NCBI RefSeq assembly: GCF_000315625.1
Contig: NW_005434664.1
Coordinates: forward strand, 719,174-771,020
Reading direction: 5' to 3'
Length of the DNA: 51,847 nt
DNA from: Guillardia theta CCMP2712
Lineage: Eukaryota; Cryptophyceae; Pyrenomonadales; Geminigeraceae
Shown: piece by piece, positions 11,470 through 22,623 of the stretch
Layout: every line of letters begins with the position of its first letter
Numbering within the stretch: position 1 is the stretch's first letter
The notes under the pieces: model-generated
Database searches by the model: none
What the model was told of the DNA's origin: nothing
The model's input: the letters and a program-made list of their open reading frames with translations, nothing else
Made by a program: the position numbers and the translations under genes

Positions 11470-13332
11470 ATTTCCCACCTGAAAAACATTCAAAATCACA
11501 ATTCAATCCATCCGTTCGGGAGCAAGGGGAATGATATGCAATCCAGCTCATACTATTGAAGCAAGAGACAGGTTACTATTCTCTTCCTTCCCCCAGCATC
11601 ATGGCTCCCGACGTTTTGACACATCAAGATAGCAATTCTGTTTTTGGTCCACATGTAATGACTAAATCAACCTCTCGAGACCCCATGGCTTCAAATCTTT
11701 TCCTCCTTCGGTTTGTTCCTTCTCCTGCTTCCGGTATCTATATATGGCCTTCACACTTCACTTTGACATGCTATTCAAACTCCTTTGGGCCTTCTCCTGC
11801 AGTCACTGATATTCAAATCCTTGCACTGCAAGTCCCTATCTCAATGCGTCTCGTCCCTTCAAATATCATCAATGTCGTGATCCTCACTTCACATTTGCCT
11901 TCAATACTTTCAACCAGAAAGCCCAGATCGTCATTCTACTCCTACAGGATCACAACGTTTTGAAAGAGGCAGTATAGACAGTTGGTAGGCAGCGCGGAGA
12001 CAGCAGGTGTTCACTACCTACCTGCTGTCCCCTGCAATAAATTCCTATCTCCCTCCCTCATCACCTCTTTTGTTCTTCTTAATCCTCGAATCTTCTCTGC
12101 TTTCCTCTCCCATATCTATGTCCATTCCCTTCCTTCCCCGTCTCTCCATACCCCTCACCTCTCCCCTCCCCTCCCCTCCCCTCCCCTCCCCTCCCCTCCC
12201 CTCCCCTCCCCTCTCCCCTGAAATCCCTCGCACTCCATCTTTCAACCTACAAGCGTTTTTTGGATGATGACCCACTACCCCCCACCAGCACCTGTTCTTC
12301 CATCTACCTACTAGGGACCCCCTACCCCCTTTCCTCCTAGAAATCCTCTCTTTTAACCACCCACCCTTTACGTACCCTGACAGAATGAAATGCACGTGCA
12401 AAAACAGATTAGCTAATCAGATTATTTAGTTATGTTTTGGTGAGTCAGGGCCATCCGGCTGATGTCCGGGCCCGGACTCCGGCAACCCGGGAGGGGTAGT
12501 TCTGCTCAAGTAAGATGGGGTAATCGCCAGTTTTCGTCAAGTTTCCCTGAATAGTTCGAACCTCCTGCTTCTCCTCAACATTAGGGGTACAATTTAGTGA
12601 ATTTGGGTGGGTGTAACGTTCCCAAGGTACGAACTTTTGCAGAATACTGAACCTAATGGGATCCAGGGGGGTAGTAGGCGATGAATTGAGGGTGGGGGTG
12701 TCATGGACGATTGGGGATAGAAGGGTATGGATGGGGTAGTTGATAGTCAATGGTGGGGTAGGGGTAGGAGCGAAAGGAAGCGGCAACTGGGTGTTGAAGA
12801 GGCAGCCTGTCCTCGAAGAGACACTCAGAGATGGTAAGCAGCCCCTTCCATGCATGCGCTCAGGCTGCTTTGCAATGCTCTCTTGTCGATCGTGTGAAAT
12901 GTGCGACAAGCATGGTGATCGAAGATGTTAGCACATCTTGATCTAGTGGATTTACCGCATGGAATTTTCTTCTGTCGGAGATTGATTTCTCCATTTGGGG
13001 ATATGCATGAATGTAGTGTTGGAGTTTTCTTATTTTATAGGAGGCGCGTTCTGATATGATCTCTGTTCCCATCGCATGATTTATGATAGCGAAATCTCAT
13101 TGTTTGCTGTGTTTCTTTCTGTTCAAATTGGTTTGGATCTGTCCTGTAGAGCCATGGTCCTAATAGGCTTGGCATGTAGAATTTTTGTTGTAGAGTCAGT
13201 CGTACTTTCATGTTTGTGAGGGAAATCTGTTCACTACTTTCACGTCTCTTTGATTGTAACCTGATGTAATCATGTGAAAAGGATTCCTCGTTGTTGCACA
13301 ATGCTGACAAAGTAATGACTCTTGGTACAGTT
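11470..13332. other. Gene-free stretch with pyrimidine repeats and G-rich tract
   Basis: 11550-12150 is pyrimidine-biased with no motif-bearing frame. 12280-12360 and 12570-12790 carry C-rich and then G-rich tracts with GGGGTAG-type words. 12448-12500 is a miniature CCGG/GGGCCCGG island like the large ones. 12800-13320 may hold intron or undetected 5' exons of the gene ending at 13574: a strong donor-like GATG/GTAAGC occurs at 12830-12839, but no exon could be linked in frame. Confidence 0.45.
12155..12213. repeat. (CCCCT)n microsatellite
   Basis: About twelve copies of CCCCT run without interruption on the + strand, within a longer pyrimidine tract. Confidence 0.9.
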
Positions 13333-13574
13333 TGTCGGCAGAATCGTCCGCATTGTTCCTGGAGCTCAGCTCATCTACGCTCCCCAGCAGGGCAGCGCCA
13401 ACTCCCTCTACGACTCTGTCCTCGATGACCACGATGGTGGTGATTCCGCTGGCGTTGCCTCTGGCTTCGACCCCTCCGGCGGAAACCCCAACTTCATGTT
13501 CGGAAACGTTTGGGTGAGTGAAATATCAGCGACTGTCTTGGAAAGGTTGCGCTGACTATCTTGCAGGATCCTTA
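13333..13574 (+). CDS. Terminal exons of an unidentified gene (5' part not found)
   Basis: An exon from 13333 follows a TTGGTACAG acceptor and reads FVGRIVRIVPGAQLIY and on to GGNPNFMFGNVW. It stops exactly at a GTGAGT donor at 13514; a 53-nt intron 13514-13566 ends in TTGCAG and the last exon adds Asp-Pro-stop (13567-13574). The 62 or so residues use balanced codons and no low complexity, so this looks like genuine coding sequence. The frame is closed upstream, so at least one more exon must lie to the left. No family was recognised. The gene runs convergent to the HIT protein gene 156 bp away. It could also be a duplicated 3' gene fragment. Confidence 0.55.
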
Positions 13575-13730
13575 AATGGGCGTGTAGCTGATTGGCAAAA
13601 GCAATAGTGCACATTTATCGACAAGTAGTGTTTTGTCGATTATGTACAGTCTTCAAAACTTTGAAAACATCGATTTCGTACATTTTCGCTACCCTCATCT
13701 TTCATCTCGCCACTTTTTTCATTGTCGTTG

Positions 13731-14144
13731 TTATCTATCACGCTTCTTTATTTCGTCTACAACCTCAGTCACACTAACGAACCACGGGGTCCCACTCCAG
13801 TACCTCAGCGTCTGCAACCATGGTCGATACTTGCCACCGATGCAATGCATGTGCAGATGTTCCACAGAATGGAACGGCGGCCGATGAAACCCTACTGCTC
13901 TGATTTCCACTTGCCTATCACGAAGGAGGAGATCACACACATCGCACATCCTCCTCAATAAAGGAAGATCTTTTCGCGTGAGGGCTGTTATGCTTCCATG
14001 ATGCTTGACTGGGAGTACGAGGACGTGTACCTCTGCTCTCGGATTCTTCGACTCCATCGCAACGCACACGTCATCCGAGTACAACAACTTGCGATCAGTC
14101 TTGCGGGAAGCATACTCACAGAATTTACAATGCAGTTGTCGCAT
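13731..14144 (-). CDS. HIT-family nucleotide hydrolase/transferase (HINT3-like)
   Basis: A 137-aa product from the ATG at 14144. CKFC at residues 6-9 begins the domain, the GFHRPPFHSVEHLHMH block ends in the histidine triad HLHMH at 96-100, and a WFVSV segment follows near the C terminus. This order, with Phe-His-x-Pro-Pro before the triad, is that of the HINT3-like branch, which hydrolyses nucleoside phosphoramidates or acyl-adenylates. The frame stays open upstream to 14318 with no conserved residues, so the internal ATG directly before the CKFC block was preferred; a short extra 5' exon cannot be excluded. Cytosolic or nuclear location is expected, as no targeting peptide is seen. Confidence 0.85.
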   Translation of the reverse strand: MRQLHCKFCEYASRKTDRKLLYSDDVCVAMESKNPRAEVHVLVLPVKHHGSITALTRKDLPLLRRMCDVCDLLLRDRQVEIRAVGFHRPPFHSVEHLHMHCIGGKYRPWLQTLRYWSGTPWFVSVTEVVDEIKKRDR

Positions 14145-15361
14145 CGTGTTTGCAACGAGCCCTCTTTGCAGTTGTCTCTGGTTGGTATTCCATGTGACAT
14201 AACCAAGGCCAGTTCTGGTGACATGTAACATCACGTTCTCAGAGGATGAATTCCATACAGGGCCTTCCACGGAAGGACAGGATGGGCAGTTCTCAATAAT
14301 ACCAGCAAGATAAATCACACGAACTCTCTCGATTTAGGGTAACTCTACAATTCAAGCATCGTCCCTGTCCCCTCAGACATCGGATAGCGACACCCGACAA
14401 CGAGCCCTCTTGGAAGTAGCAGGAGAAAAATCCTCATCATCGTCGTCCCACAGCCTCCTGGGATCGTTCTTCCATCTTCACTCGTGCTCGAATCTTTACC
14501 ATCCTCGTTCCTGCTCCGGTTCAACCATCTTGGTGGTTCCTCACTCTTCTACCCACCCCCGACTGAAACTGTTTTCTTCTGGAAAATTCGAGGGTGGTCG
14601 ACAATGTGCGCCATGACAAGCGATCTCGTGGGAGAGCGAGGAGGGCGGAGGAGGTGGAGGAGGCGGAGGAGAAGGAGAAGGCGAAGGAGGAGGGGGATTG
14701 TGAGGAAGAATCCAACACAAACGAACACACCGAACACGAGGATGTAGCAATCAGAAGGCAAGGTATTGGTGAAAGATAGAATTTGGATGAAACTGCGTGG
14801 TTACTGCTGGGCTGCTGCTGAGGTTTGCGAATCTCGACTGAGAAGGAATATTGCAAGGGCAGAGGAGGTGATGCAGCGTGAATGCAGTTGATGTTGGTTC
14901 TCTTGCGAATGGATCTCATGTCGCAAGATTTTGAGATCCAACAAGAATGAAATGGTTACTGTCACTCGCTAGGCCACGTACGAAGTGCAGGCTATTTGAC
15001 CATGAAAACACACCCCATTCGAGCATTATTGCTAGCACAAGTTTCTAGGGAAGAAATAGTGCGATGGCCAATCGAAGGTAGCCACCTGGAAGGCTGTAGC
15101 TATGTGAAGTGAAATGTTGGACAGTGCAATGTCACAACACAACGATACATCCTTCAGAGTAGGGGTTGGAGGATAGAGTGTCCTGATCTCATCTATCCTC
15201 TATCCATCAACCCCAGCGATCGCTTTTCCTGTGAGCCTCGAGCATTTGAGAATTTTTTGCAGGTGCGGGTCAAGCCAGCCGTGCGCTTGATCGGGTGAGG
15301 TGAAGTTACGGGAGGTGCCAGAGAACAGATTCGTTGTGAGCATTGCACAGAGCAGGACGAG
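14145..15361. promoter_or_regulatory. Divergent intergenic region between HIT gene and TFIIS
   Basis: The two flanking genes are transcribed away from each other, so both promoters lie in these 1.2 kb. 14630-14700 is a GGAGGCGGAGGA-type purine tract whose Arg/Glu-rich frames are compositional. 14780-15300 is ordinary sequence. No TATA box or protein motif could be defended. Confidence 0.4.
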
Positions 15362-17077
15362 ATGTCCTCCAACACGTTGTCAGAGAAGGAGGCGCGAGAG
15401 ATGAAAGCGAAGCTCGAAAAGGTTCTCTCCGCTCCTGTGCTGACGTCCCCCGGGTGACCCGTTGGCGCAAGGACGGGGTAGACGTGAACACCGTTCGAGA
15501 TATCTTGACTCTCCTCATGGTGATGGAGCGACGTCAGGAGGTCAGAGGACTCTGACAGGTCCTGGCAGGACAAGGAGGTGCCCGTCCAGGTCTTGATCGA
15601 GACCAAGATCGGAGTGACGGTGAAGGTAAGTGCACCCGAACGAGCTGCCGGATGCTAAGCCATGCGCGAGCAGAGCAAGCGAAGCGACGACGACAGGAAG
15701 GTCAGGCTGTTGTCGTCGTGCCTGTTAAGACATCTCATCCCTCCCTGTCCAGGTTGCGAAGCTTGCCTCGGAGCTCACCTCCAAGTGGAAAGAAGTCGTC
15801 GCTCGTTCCCGCCAGCCCGGCAGCAGCGCTGCTGGCCAGGAGAAGCCCAACAAGTCAGGTAGGGAGAGGGCGAGGCTGGCGGGTCTTCTAGTGTCTCAGC
15901 CTCTTGTCCCGCCCTGATCGTTGAGCAGCTGCGGGCGAAGGCTCCAACGGGAAGGAGAAGGTGAAGAGCGAGGACAAGGTCACCAAGAAGCCTGCGGAGC
16001 CCGTGGACGGCAAGAGGCTCAAGGTTCCCCGTGCTGTTCCTTTAGTCCTGCTGTGACTTGGCCTGCAGGTACGAGAGCTCTTCGAGAAGGCCTTCGCGGA
16101 CTGGAAGGGAGAGTCCGACGTGGACAGGAAGGACCTGTCGGCGCGCATTGAGTCGGTTGTCGGCAGGAGGGGTCGGGGGTGTTTGAACCCTTACTGTGCA
16201 AGCAGGCGATGTACGAGCACTTTGGAGGAGCGAACGAGCAGGTCTCTTGTGTCTCATCCTCCTCCCCTCGCGCGCTGACGCCTCCTGCTCGCTTCTCAGT
16301 ACCTCAACCATGCCAAGTCCGTCAAGTTCAACTTGTCGGATCCCAAGAACCCGGACTTCCGCTCTAAGGTGCAGCTCGTCGTGCCGTTTTTTGGTCGAGT
16401 GACTGTGAACACTCCTCGCAGGTCATTTTCGGGGACATCGATGCGGAGGAGATTCCCAAGCTCAGCAGCGGCCAGATGGCTGGGAAGGTGCTGGACTGCT
16501 CTCCTGCTGCTTCACCTCAACTCACTCGCCATCACTCCCCTGTTTCATCTGTCAGCTCAACACTCCTTCTTCCTCTTCCTCTTCTTCCACTTCTCTTCCT
16601 CTTCCTCTTCCTCTTCCTCTTCCTCTTCTCTTGTCTTCGATTCTTATTTGTACGCCGCAGGACAAGATTGAGCAGAAGAAGGCCAACAAGGAGGACAAGA
16701 TCTTCCAAGACAAGGTGAAGTCAGCTGACGAGAGCTGCACACCCTTCAGATCGGGTTCATGACTGCCTCTTCTCTTCTCTAGATGTTCATCACTGCTGGG
16801 AACCTCGGAGCTGAGTCGGACATGTTTCAGTGCCGCAAGTGCAAACAAAAGAGGACCACGTGAGACAGTGTTCTCCTTCACTCCTTCTCTGACATCTTCT
16901 TGCCAGCTTCTATCAGAAGCAAACTCGATCTGCAGATGAGCCCATGACGGTATCCTCCCCCTCCTCCTCCCCCTCCTCCTCCTCATCTCTCGCATCCCCC
17001 GGCAGGCTGAGCTGCCGCTGCTGCAGGTTTTCATCACGTGCAAGAACTGCGGGCACGAGTGGCGAGACGGCGGCTGA
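15362..17077 (+). CDS. TFIIS: Transcription elongation factor TFIIS
   Basis: Thirteen exons: 15362-15421, 15472-15519, 15569-15625, 15753-15858, 15929-16023, 16069-16155, 16206-16241, 16300-16368, 16422-16487, 16661-16714, 16783-16859, 16907-16949, 17027-17077; 849 nt, 282 aa, with no stop at any joint. Residues about 1-80 form the LW/TFIIS N-terminal domain (VPVQVLIETKIGVTV, then LASELTSKWKEVV), followed by a charged linker, the central helical domain and the C-terminal zinc ribbon with Cys243, Cys246, Cys271 and Cys274. The ribbon carries the invariant QTRSADEPMT loop whose Asp262-Glu263 pair stimulates transcript cleavage by RNA polymerase II. TFIIS rescues arrested Pol II in the nucleus. 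Length matches the family (about 300 aa). Most introns are 45-70 nt; the longest (127 and 173 nt) include one filled with a CTTCCT repeat. Confidence 0.95.
16575..16640. repeat. CTTCCT/CTCTTC microsatellite inside a TFIIS intron
   Basis: Tandem TCTTCC-type hexamers fill the middle of the 173-nt intron 16488-16660. The repeat explains why this intron is about three times the usual length. Confidence 0.85.
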
Positions 17078-17111
17078 GGCTCCTCAGCCCCCCCCCCCCT
17101 CCCGGCACTTG

Positions 17112-18589
17112 CTATGACGACACCGGCATCATCGCAAGTCGCTTCAACTCTTTTGCCAAGCTTTCAGACATGGAGCCACCAGCCTGAGCCAGCGCCCACA
17201 GACTGTCCGTGATGTCCTCCCCCGTGAAGCCCTGCACCATCTTCCCCGCCTGCTTCTTCAGCCCCTCATACAGCTCCTCGTCCGTCCTGCTGCGGATCCC
17301 CTGCTCCGCGACTGATCGCATCGTCCTGCTGATCTCTCGTGCCTGCATGCTGGGGATGAGGCCGATGGCACGCTGCTTCAGCTTCTCGCTAAACTCTCCT
17401 GCTGCTCCTGCTGCTCCTCCTCCTCCTCCTCCTCTCCCCCCCGTTGATCGGCCCATCCCCCCAAGGATGTCCGCTACCTCGTCCGCACTGTAAGCCCCGA
17501 CAAGCTCCTGCCCGCGCCCTACCAGCCGGTCGCTGAGCCCGGCTCCTCCCAGCGCCTCCTCGCCCACCTGCCCGAGAGACCAGAAGAGCATCGCGACCTC
17601 CTTGCAGCCCAGCTCCCCCGCCAGCTCGTCCCGCACCAGACGCCTCGCGACGCTGCTCAGGAGCTGGGAGCTCTTGCTGGAGTCGCCACTGCCGTCGGCC
17701 GCTGCCGTTGCCGGCTCCGCTCCGCTGCCGGTGCTGCTGCCGGTGCTGCTGCCGGTGCCGGTGCTGCTGCCGGTGCTGCAGGAGCGGCGGGGGCCTGCTG
17801 GGCACCGGAGGAAGCTGAGCTGAGCCGGACGAGAGCCCAGGCGACGCGAGCGACGTCCCTGCCGGAGAAGAGATCGCTGACCTGAGCGGCGCGATCACAA
17901 AGTCGGAGGATGACGTCATCGTTGACGGAGAAGTGGAGTCTCGCGAGAGCCTGTAGGAGGAGGGCGACGTGAGGAGGAGGGAGGGAGGAGGAGGCAGCAG
18001 CGATCTTGCTTGAGAGGTCAGCAAGGTATTTGTCGTTCCCGTTGGTCGTCAGCAGCGAGAAAGCCTCCAACACTCTGCATGCTTGTGATGTAGTCAAGTC
18101 GTTCACTGGGGGGAGCAAGGGAAGAAGATGCTCCTTGGCTCTAGAGCTGCTTGCGTTGCTGCCCTTGTAGCCGATGACCGCGACGGACCAGAAGAGGTCG
18201 GCGAACTGGCAGGGAGCGGGAAGCGATATCTCCTCAACCATCCTGCTCATCAAGACCTCCACAAGCATCATGCCAGACTTTCTTCGAAGATCAGGCCGCA
18301 TGCTCTCCTCTTCATGCCCCTGACGTGTTGGGTGCAACCCCATGCCAGCTGGAGGCCTGCAGGGCTTGGCCAGCAGGTCTGGAGTCTCCAGCATGGGCAA
18401 GAAGCTCTTGCGGAAGGCGTTTGGCTTCTCCTCACCTCCCTTCCTCCTCCACGTCTCCGACGTCTCCACCCCGGTAGCTGGTCGGAGCATCCCGGAGCCG
18501 TGAAAGTCGTAAGGCATCCCGCAGAGCTCGCAGGTGTTGTCTCGGGCCACATTGCGATTGGGAATGAACACAGGGCAGGTCAGCGCCAT
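17112..18589 (-). CDS. Helical-repeat protein, probable organellar RNA-binding type
   Basis: Preferred model: exon 1 17806-18589, intron 17702-17805 (104 nt), exon 2 17112-17701; 457 aa in frame. The protein contains degenerate helix pairs of the kind found in heptatrico-/octatricopeptide-like organelle RNA factors: SQACRVLEAFSLLT, VALLLQALARLHF, GRDVARVAWALVRLS, CKEVAMLFWSLGQVG and GEDITDSLWALAQAGG. The N-terminal 30 residues carry a CELCG pair that could be half of a small zinc finger. The intron position is uncertain: the removed segment is an imperfect CCGGTGCTGCTG repeat (17695-17780), and other GT/AG choices also keep frame. If the intron is wrong, the gene would need a frameshift in an Ala/Pro-rich linker. 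The stop lies 34 bp from the TFIIS stop on the other strand. Function is inferred from repeat style only. Confidence 0.65.
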
Positions 18590-18954
18590 GGCTGTCGTCC
18601 GAACTATTCCGATCTGATCACGCACATGTTGCTTGTGTTGGGTACCTCGCTTCCCTCCCTTCGTCCTTCAAAACGATGTCTGCCATGACTAGTTCGGTTC
18701 TAGCGCGGGCCTTCACTTGCTCTAACGATCAACAAAGTCAGAGAGAAACAACCTCCGTCAGCCTTGTCGACCTTCCTGTCCTTCCTCTCTGCCTCCCTAC
18801 CCCAGCTTCTTCCTCAGTGGGCCTTGCCTTGCTTGTCCGATCATGCCTGCCTGCCTGCCTGCCTTCACGGTGCTCAGCCTAGTATCTGCTTCCTGTCTCT
18901 CCCTCCCTCTCTCACTGCGCCTGCATTGCTACCGTCCCGCCTAACTGACCGGTA
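18590..18954. promoter_or_regulatory. Upstream region of the helical-repeat gene
   Basis: This spacer between the minus-strand start at 18589 and GC island B is pyrimidine rich and holds a short (CTGC)n run near 18846-18863. No clear core promoter motif is seen. Confidence 0.3.
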
Positions 18955-19690
18955 GAAGCCCGGCAACGACACCCGGAGGCTTCCGAATCCTTGAAACCCG
19001 GACCCGCCTCAGCTGAGACGGTCAAGGAGTGGCCCGGTCCGGGCCCCGGCCCGACCGCCCGCGGCCGGTACGGAGTACGGTACTACCGTACGTACCGGGG
19101 GGCCGGGCCGGGGTCCCCCGGGCCCCGCCGCCGGGCCCGACTCGGCGAGCGGCGGATCCGATCGGAGGCTCAGTCCGTGACTCGGCGGAGGCTCCCGACG
19201 CGGAGCCCGCCGGGCCGGCCGCCGCGACCGGCGACTCGGACCTGGCCGTGCGGCTAAGCCGGCGCGGCCGGCGGACGGACTCACCGCGGGGCCGGCGCGG
19301 CGGCACCGCAATGGCATGGCCGCGCAGTCACCGTGCGAGTCACGGAACGCCGGACCGTGCCACGCGACGTCTGATGTCCGACGGTCCTATCATCCTGGAG
19401 CCTGGCAGCAGCACTGCGCGGCGGCTTTGTGTGACGGACCGCCCGGCCGGTCCGACGGTCCGACGGGTCTCAGGCTCCCGCCCGGCCGCCGGCCGCCGGA
19501 ACTCGCCGAGTCCGAGCGGTTCACGGTTCAACGGTTGGAAACTTGATCGGAACGAATTTTGCAGTTGGCAAACCCGCCGGGCTGCGCATTCCGCGGCTCA
19601 GTGCCAGAAAGTAACTCCTTCACTGATCGGACTGACGATGATCCGATGATCATCGGCGGGATAGCCGGCCTGACCAAGACGGTAAGACCG
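18955..19690. repeat. GC-rich palindromic island B
   Basis: The composition is the same as island A: CCGGGCCC, GGTACGGAGTACGGTAC, GACTCGG and CCGACGG words, with many overlapping self-complementary steps. Frames on both strands encode only Arg/Pro/Gly/Ala-rich sequence. The right edge passes into 19740-20330, which has the GGGGTAG and ACCCC words that accompany the other islands. Confidence 0.75.
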
Positions 19691-22500
19691 TCATGCCGTT
19701 CACAAGGCCATATGCAGGCTCTAGCAAAATTGGTCTTTTTTTTTCTCCTTGGGAAGGGGTTCATATATACACTTCCATTCAGCTACCCCGGTTTTTGCTC
19801 TCTTACTGGGGGGTAGTGAGACAGGGATAAAGTAGGGTGGGGTGATTTGAATTATACTGGCGTGGTACCCTGTCCCCCGCCTTACTTTTTGAAGCACTTC
19901 ATTTTAATTGTTTAGTCAGCGCTTCAATCGTACACATCTATGTACGGATGAAGTGCCTCTGGTACAGTCTGTACTATTCTTGTAAAGTGGTTTCGACAGG
20001 CGTCTCGAATCAGCCTCCACCCTAGTGACTTCCTTTGTCTGGAGGGGTAGAGGACCGAAAGATTCTCTCATACCCGTGCATTTCACTGTATCACGGTACG
20101 TGGGGGTGCTAATGGAAAAGAAGGCATTTCGATTGCCGTTGGAGCTCACCACGCCAATACCCCCGGTTCCCCTTCATCACCTTTACGAAAGGCGGGGTGG
20201 GTAGCTAGCAAAGAATACAAATCTACCCTTTGATTCAAGAGTTTGAAATTGGGAAATAGGGGGTAGGGTGCTATCTCCACTCTCCTTTCCCCAAATCCCC
20301 CCTCCCTGGGCAAGCAAGAGATGGCTGATTGATCCTTCACCCGCATGCAACGACAAGTCATCATGGTGAGAGGCTTCGAATCTATTGCTGCTTGAATGTG
20401 GATGAGAATTTAATCGTCTAATGTATCCATGTAGATAGACTAAAACCTTTTCTTAGTCTCTGACTTTGAAAGAAAGTTTTGAATTCCGCTTCTATTACAT
20501 GACTGCATGACAGAGAAAGCTGTCTAGGAATGAAGATGTCTTTAGAATACATTGCAAAAGATGAATACACCTTTTCTGCTCTCTTATTCCTTGTTTCAAG
20601 CATGAGAGCCGTATGTACGAGGATTCAGAGAGGAAGTATGGTTTACAATGCTGCACCATCAGTTTGCAAATGAGGTGCTTTCATGCACTCCAATCTTGCA
20701 AATATGCTAGAAACATTCAAGTATTTGCAGTTCAGATCCTCAAAAGCAACATCTTCACATTATTTCTGCTTGAGCATGCATTCAAAATGCTCAAGGATCA
20801 ACATGCTCCACGTAGCTGCGGCGACATGGAAAGTCTGTTTCAACCACAGGATGAGAATCCTACAGCAATCAATGTGGCTTACTAGAGCTACAAGCATACA
20901 TTGTGCATAATTAGGTTTATTTGCAACTTTTTGATGTATCTCTGCTATGCAGGCACAACGAAGAAACCAATGTGAAGCTTATTGTGCTGACCATTGCGCA
21001 TGTATTTGATGCTACTTGCGGTTGTCATTGTAATTAGATTGTTGCAAAGAATGATACCTCATTAGATTGTTGCAAAGAATGATACCTCATGAATTTATAA
21101 AGATTTCTGCAATCAGATCACTACCACTTGTGATGTCGATCCCAAGCTTACAGTGAGTCGGAATGGTCTACAGGGGAAGCGAAGTTTTCATCATCATTCA
21201 ACCCCTGCATGCATTCTGCATTTATGTGAAATGAAAGAAGATACAGAAATGCTCTTTCGCACGGCCTCGAATGCAAGACTGAGATCACTTTATTTCACAA
21301 TAGAACAAATAATACATGTGTGCATACTGTGTTGACGGTTCAAATGTCCGACATCACAGCTAGATGAACGCTCAAAACTAATCCCACGCATCAAGAAATC
21401 AACACACTCTGCAAATCTCAGAAGTGGAGACTCTCGACGGTGTTCAAGGCTTAAGATGTCTTGATTGCCTCTGGCGGCATCAGTGTTTACATGCAATCAA
21501 ACATCCTCACTGCCGTAGGCGAAATGCATGCAGAAATCTTGTGAAACAATCTATGCAATGCTTGATGTCTAATATAACAAGTGGGCTTGACTAATTACGT
21601 GGATCTGCAACCGTGATGATGCAATCTCCATCAAACAAATCTTCAAGGCATCGCATGTGGAAAATATGCAATTCAAAAATCATTCATCGCAGGGAAGTAT
21701 CTTATGATTATTCTGCGCTGCCATAAGGTTGGTGTCAAGTCAAAATGACAAGCGATCTCCTACACTGGATTCAAACCTCATGTTTTCATCATCTTGTTCT
21801 TCATAATAACCTTTTGAACCATGGATCTCACAACGCCATTGCTGCACACTCTGTTGTCACCGAACGCATCACCACGAACCTAGCGGTCTCAGGTCTCAAA
21901 CTGTGCTGACTAGAGAGCTTCAACCTAACAGAGCCTTGCATGCTGAGATGTGATGCTGGCTACAGCAGCGGATGGTCTTACAGCGGCATCGTTGGAGGAG
22001 CAGCTTTGGTGCTACGTGCCGGCGTGTAGGGGAGACATGAGTCGGGCGTGTACGGGGTTGAAAACATTTCAACCCTCTGAAATGAAAGTTAAAATACATG
22101 TAAAGGCCTAGCAGAAATGATAACTAAACTGCACTGGTACTCTTTGGAGGTATCTCTTGCTGCCGTTGAAAACTTGTTTGAATTCACACGCCACCCCAAA
22201 AAAAACTTTCTCGAAAAGAAGAGTGGAAATTAACGAAAGGGCTAAAAGTTAGTGAACGGTACCGTACCGTACCGTACTACTGTCACGGGGCCTGGATTAA
22301 CAGTATGATAGTTACTACTGGCGCGGGTCGGAGTTACAATACGGTACTAGATCTGAAAGGGTCAGGCCGGCTCATAGGAGCCATGTTCCGAACATCATCA
22401 TCATGGCATCAGAGAGTCGAATATAGCACTGTTCGGGTCAGACGCTTGAAAACTGAGAGGGGGCGGCACACGTTGACTGTATGATGATGACAGCAGTGAA
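19691..22500. other. Gene-poor A/T-rich region
   Basis: 19740-20330 carries scattered GGGGTAG/CCCC tracts. 20340-22250 is A/T-rich with many TGCA and AAGATG words and no frame with family motifs or plausible splice chains on either strand. 21033-21088 is an exact 28-bp tandem duplication. 22256-22278 is an ACCGT pentamer run, and 22280-22480 is a weak, small version of the GC islands. Confidence 0.5.
21033..21088. repeat. Exact 28-bp tandem duplication
   Basis: 21033-21060 and 21061-21088 are identical, each starting ATTAGATTGTTGCAAAG. No spacer and no mismatch suggest a recent duplication. Confidence 0.9.
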
Positions 22501-22504
22501 TTGC

Positions 22505-22515
22505 TCTATATAAGG
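22505..22515 (+). promoter_or_regulatory. TATA box
   Basis: TCTATATAAGG lies 109 bp upstream of the first ATG (22624). The sequence between roughly 22535 and 22623 contains no other ATG, as expected for a 5' leader. Confidence 0.65.
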
Positions 22516-22623
22516 CGGCACGTACAGTTGCCTCTATAACGGGCAGCAACTTCAGTAGTAAACTAATCGGTCGTATCTCCTTCCGGCTCCTTGGAGTAAG
22601 TTAAGTTGTGCGGTGGTAAAGTT

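Noticed and set aside
14521-14919. 132-codon minus-strand frame and its plus-strand counterpart
   Set aside because: Mostly encoded by a GGAGGA-type purine tract; Ser/Pro or Arg/Glu runs only.
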